A stretch of DNA of 64,000 bases from Spirodela intermedia (Eukaryota; Streptophyta; Magnoliopsida; Alismatales; Araceae). Below the pieces are notes generated by a model, which searched no databases, had not been told where the DNA came from, and was given only the letters and a program-made list of their open reading frames with translations. Location: the NCBI GenBank assembly GCA_902729315.2, contig LR746264.1, positions 8,959,878-9,023,877 on the forward strand, written 5' to 3'. Positions 61,716 through 64,000 of the stretch are shown here, piece by piece; within the stretch, counting starts at the first letter, position 1; each line of letters opens with the position of its first letter. Made by a program: the position numbers and the translations under genes.

Positions 61716-62797
61716 GGTCCGGGACGGGTCCAAGGAGAGATTTTTGATGTCGTAAAGCTGTGAGTGAGATCCGATGCGTGGGTGCTCTGCTGCCTGAGAT
61801 TCTCCTCTCCCCAGCTCCCACCGCCGCCGCCGACAGCGGCCGGCGGGGTCCCCACTCCGCCGGCTCTCCCCTCACGTCACATCCAACACTTTGGGACGTA
61901 AAGGCGACGGAAAAAGAGAAATAGTTAATGTCTTCTCCACAGTGCTCACGTGCTTTATGCCCCGAGGGGACAGCCTAAAGCTACAGGCGTCCACCTCGCC
62001 GGCCCCGTGGGAGGAGGACGACGACCGAGGTAACCCTTTTCTTAACGTGCTCCGCCACCTCCTCCTCCGGCGGCTCTGGTTGGTTGCCGCTGTTGGAGGT
62101 CTCATCCCACGACAATTACCAGTTCAGAGGGCGCCGGACTTTTGGAACAGTTCCCGGAAAAAGCCCATGACGGGTGGCCGTGTGGCTCGTGACGGCGACT
62201 CCACCGGCCGGTAGCCGGTAGACCCACCTCCCCTCTGCGCCTTCTCGTCTTCCCACGCCGTGGCCACCACCATCACCGCGTTCTTCTGCCGGTCCCTGCG
62301 GCTCTCAGAGAACGGAGGATCTCGTTCCCTGTTGGGAGGTGATGGAGAAAGAAGAATCTGTGCTCTCGGCATATGGGCGTACGCTCCTCGGTGGGACCTC
62401 TCAGCGACCCACGACCACACAAGCAGCTCCATCCCCTCCCCTCCCTCCCTCCCCCTTCTGCCGTCTCTCCAGTCGTATTAATAAATAACCAAAAGGATGG
62501 CTGGCTGATGGTGGAAGTCTTCTCTCCCGGCCGCCGCCACCCGGGGGACGTCTGTCTCCCGTCTTTCCCTCCGCCTCCATAGAGACCCCGATCACAAGAT
62601 TTTAAAATTTCTCAGGTTATCCCGACGCCGGAGTACGAGCTACTCCTGTTCGCTCCCTCCTCCCTCCTTCCCCCCTCCTCCTCCTCCAGGGGATAGATAG
62701 ATATCATTTTCTATTCAGTTACTTCGTCCGGTCATTTCTCTTTATTGTTGTTTTTTTTTCCCCTGTCGATCACCGGCGCCGCCTACTCGCCGGAGCC

Positions 62798-64000
62798 ATG
62801 CCGACGCCGGTGAGCTCAGCACGGCAATGCCTGGCGGGGGAGGCGGCCGCCGCCCTCGATGAGGCCGTCTCCATCGCGCGGCGCCGGGCCCACGCGCAGA
62901 CGACCTCGCTCCACGTCGTCTCCGCCCTTCTCTCCCTGCCTTCGTCCTCCTCGTCGCTCCTCCGCGACGCCCTCTCCCGGACTCGCAGCGCCGCCCACTC
63001 CCCCCGCTTCCAGTTCAAGGCCCTCGAGCTTTGCTTTTCCCTCGCTCTCGACCGCCTCCCCTCCGCGGCCACTGGGGGAAAGAACAGCCCGTACCAGGGC
63101 CTGGCGGAGCCCCCCATCTCCAACTCCCTCATGGCGGCCATCAAGCGCTCCCAAGCCACCCAGCGGCGCAATCCCGACACCTTCCACCTCTACCAGCACT
63201 ACCAGCAGCTCCAAGAACAGAGCTCCTCTTCCGTCGGCGTCAAGGTGGAGTTGCAGCAGCTGGTCCTCTCCATTCTAGACGACCCCATCGTAAGTCGCGT
63301 GTTCGCCGACGCTGGCTTCCGTAGCTACGACATTAAATTCGCCGTCCTCCACCCGCCACCGTCCATCCTCCGGTTACCCCGTGCCGCCCGGTGCCCGCCC
63401 CTCTTCCTCTGCAACTTCTCCATCGACGTCGACCTCACGTCGAGTCCGCATCTCTACTCAGACGTCGCTGACGAGAACTGCCGACGGATCGCAGAGGTGC
63501 TCGTGAGGAAGGCGCATCGGAATCCGCTACTCGTCGGCATCGGCGCCGCCGACGCTACCTTGGACTTCGAGAGGGCCGTCAACCAGCAGAACTGGGTCGT
63601 CTTCCCTCCCGAGGCCCGTGGAGTGAAGTTCTTCAGCGTTGAGAAGGACCTGTTGGAGTACGCCCGGGGGGGCCGGGAGAGACCGTGGCTGGACTCCAGA
63701 TTCAGAGAGCTGGGGCTCCGGGTGGCGGCGGAGGCGTGTGGATCATCGCCGGGCATCGTCCTGAGTTTCGGGAACCTGAAGCTTCTTGTGGACGTCGTTG
63801 GCGAAGGCGATGGCTGGAGAGGGTGAGCCATGTGGCGTCGGAGCTGACGAGGCTGTTGGACGGCCATCCGGGGAAGCTCTGGTTGATCGGGTCGGCGGCT
63901 ACCTACGAGACCTACATGAAGTTCTTGTCGCAGTATCCATCTGTGGACAAGGACTGGGATCTGCAGCTCTTGCCTATTTCCTCCCCCAAACTTGGATCTG
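62798..64000 (+). CDS. D53/SMXL6-8-like strigolactone-signalling repressor, 5' part, with apparent frameshift
   Basis: Class I Clp ATPase-like nuclear repressor that is degraded through D14-MAX2/D3 upon strigolactone perception. The start MPTPVSSARQCLAGEAA matches the family start. The double Clp-N region covers about 1-180, with blocks ALDEAVSIARRRAHAQTTSL, FKALELCFSLALDRLP, SNSLMAAIKRSQATQRR and VELQQLVLSILDDPIVSRVF. It continues into the D1 region (RKAHRNPLLVGIG). The first frame stops at 63826 after 342 residues. Family-like coding resumes at once in another frame from about 63814: SELTRLLDG, KLWLIGSAATYETYMKFL and KDWDLQLLPISS, running off the window edge. This needs a missing base (or two extra) around 63780-63820. 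It may be a sequencing error in G-rich DNA or a real lesion. Later domains, including the EAR motif and degron loop, lie outside. Confidence 0.85.

Larger units (their letters stand above)
56363..62797. other. 6.4-kb divergent intergenic region
   Basis: Upstream region of both the minus-strand DYRK-like gene and the plus-strand SMXL gene. From 56363 to about 57180 it is GC-rich with bZIP motifs. From about 57240 to 59300 it is very AT-rich with diverged repeats. From 59900 to 60650 composition is intermediate with one 81-codon minus-strand frame of unknown nature. From 60660 to 62797 it is GC-rich SMXL promoter and leader with GA and GGA tracts. No gene can be supported. Confidence 0.5.

Overview
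The window is nuclear DNA of a flowering plant. It has multi-exon genes with GT-AG (and a few apparent GC-AG) introns, plant-only families (ER and plastid omega-3 desaturases, an INDETERMINATE-DOMAIN zinc-finger factor, a CRINKLY4-related receptor kinase, a D53/SMXL repressor), many CT/GA microsatellites and AT-rich intergenic DNA. Coding exons are strongly GC-rich, most of all at 5' ends, which resembles monocots, but the sequence alone does not fix the species. I saw no bacterial operon, phage, CRISPR array, rRNA, tRNA or intact transposon.

Layout. (1) 1-6293, plus: 3' part of a tomosyn-like WD40/R-SNARE gene. (2) 7049-10000, minus: SelT-like thioredoxin-fold protein, convergent with gene 1. 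(3) 12519-14933 and 16119-18241, plus: two adjacent omega-3 fatty acid desaturases, first the ER type (FAD3), then the plastid type with a transit peptide (FAD7/8), with six internal exons of identical length. (4) 19119-19895, plus: intronless YIP1/YIPF5-like Golgi membrane protein. (5) 26593-28465, plus: IDD zinc-finger transcription factor. (6) Four genes all on the minus strand: CRINKLY4-related receptor kinase (33419-35827), NFXL2-type zinc-finger protein with a C-terminal membrane anchor (37047-45319), phosphoinositide-specific phospholipase C (45890-51164), and plant DYRK kinase (51760-56362). (7) 62798 to the right edge, plus: start of a D53/SMXL6-8-like strigolactone repressor that carries an apparent frameshift.

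Most genes are unrelated housekeeping or regulatory genes. The one clear functional pairing is the desaturase doublet: both proteins convert linoleoyl to alpha-linolenoyl chains, one on ER phospholipids and one on plastid galactolipids. The other notable observations are two candidate GC-AG introns (IDD and NFXL2), the SMXL frameshift, a tandem duplication inside an NFXL2 intron, and diverged repeats in an AT-rich block at 57.2-59.3 kb. Exon models were built by hand from splice sites, reading phase and remembered family sequence. Nearly all junctions keep phase exactly, but no transcript evidence was available.
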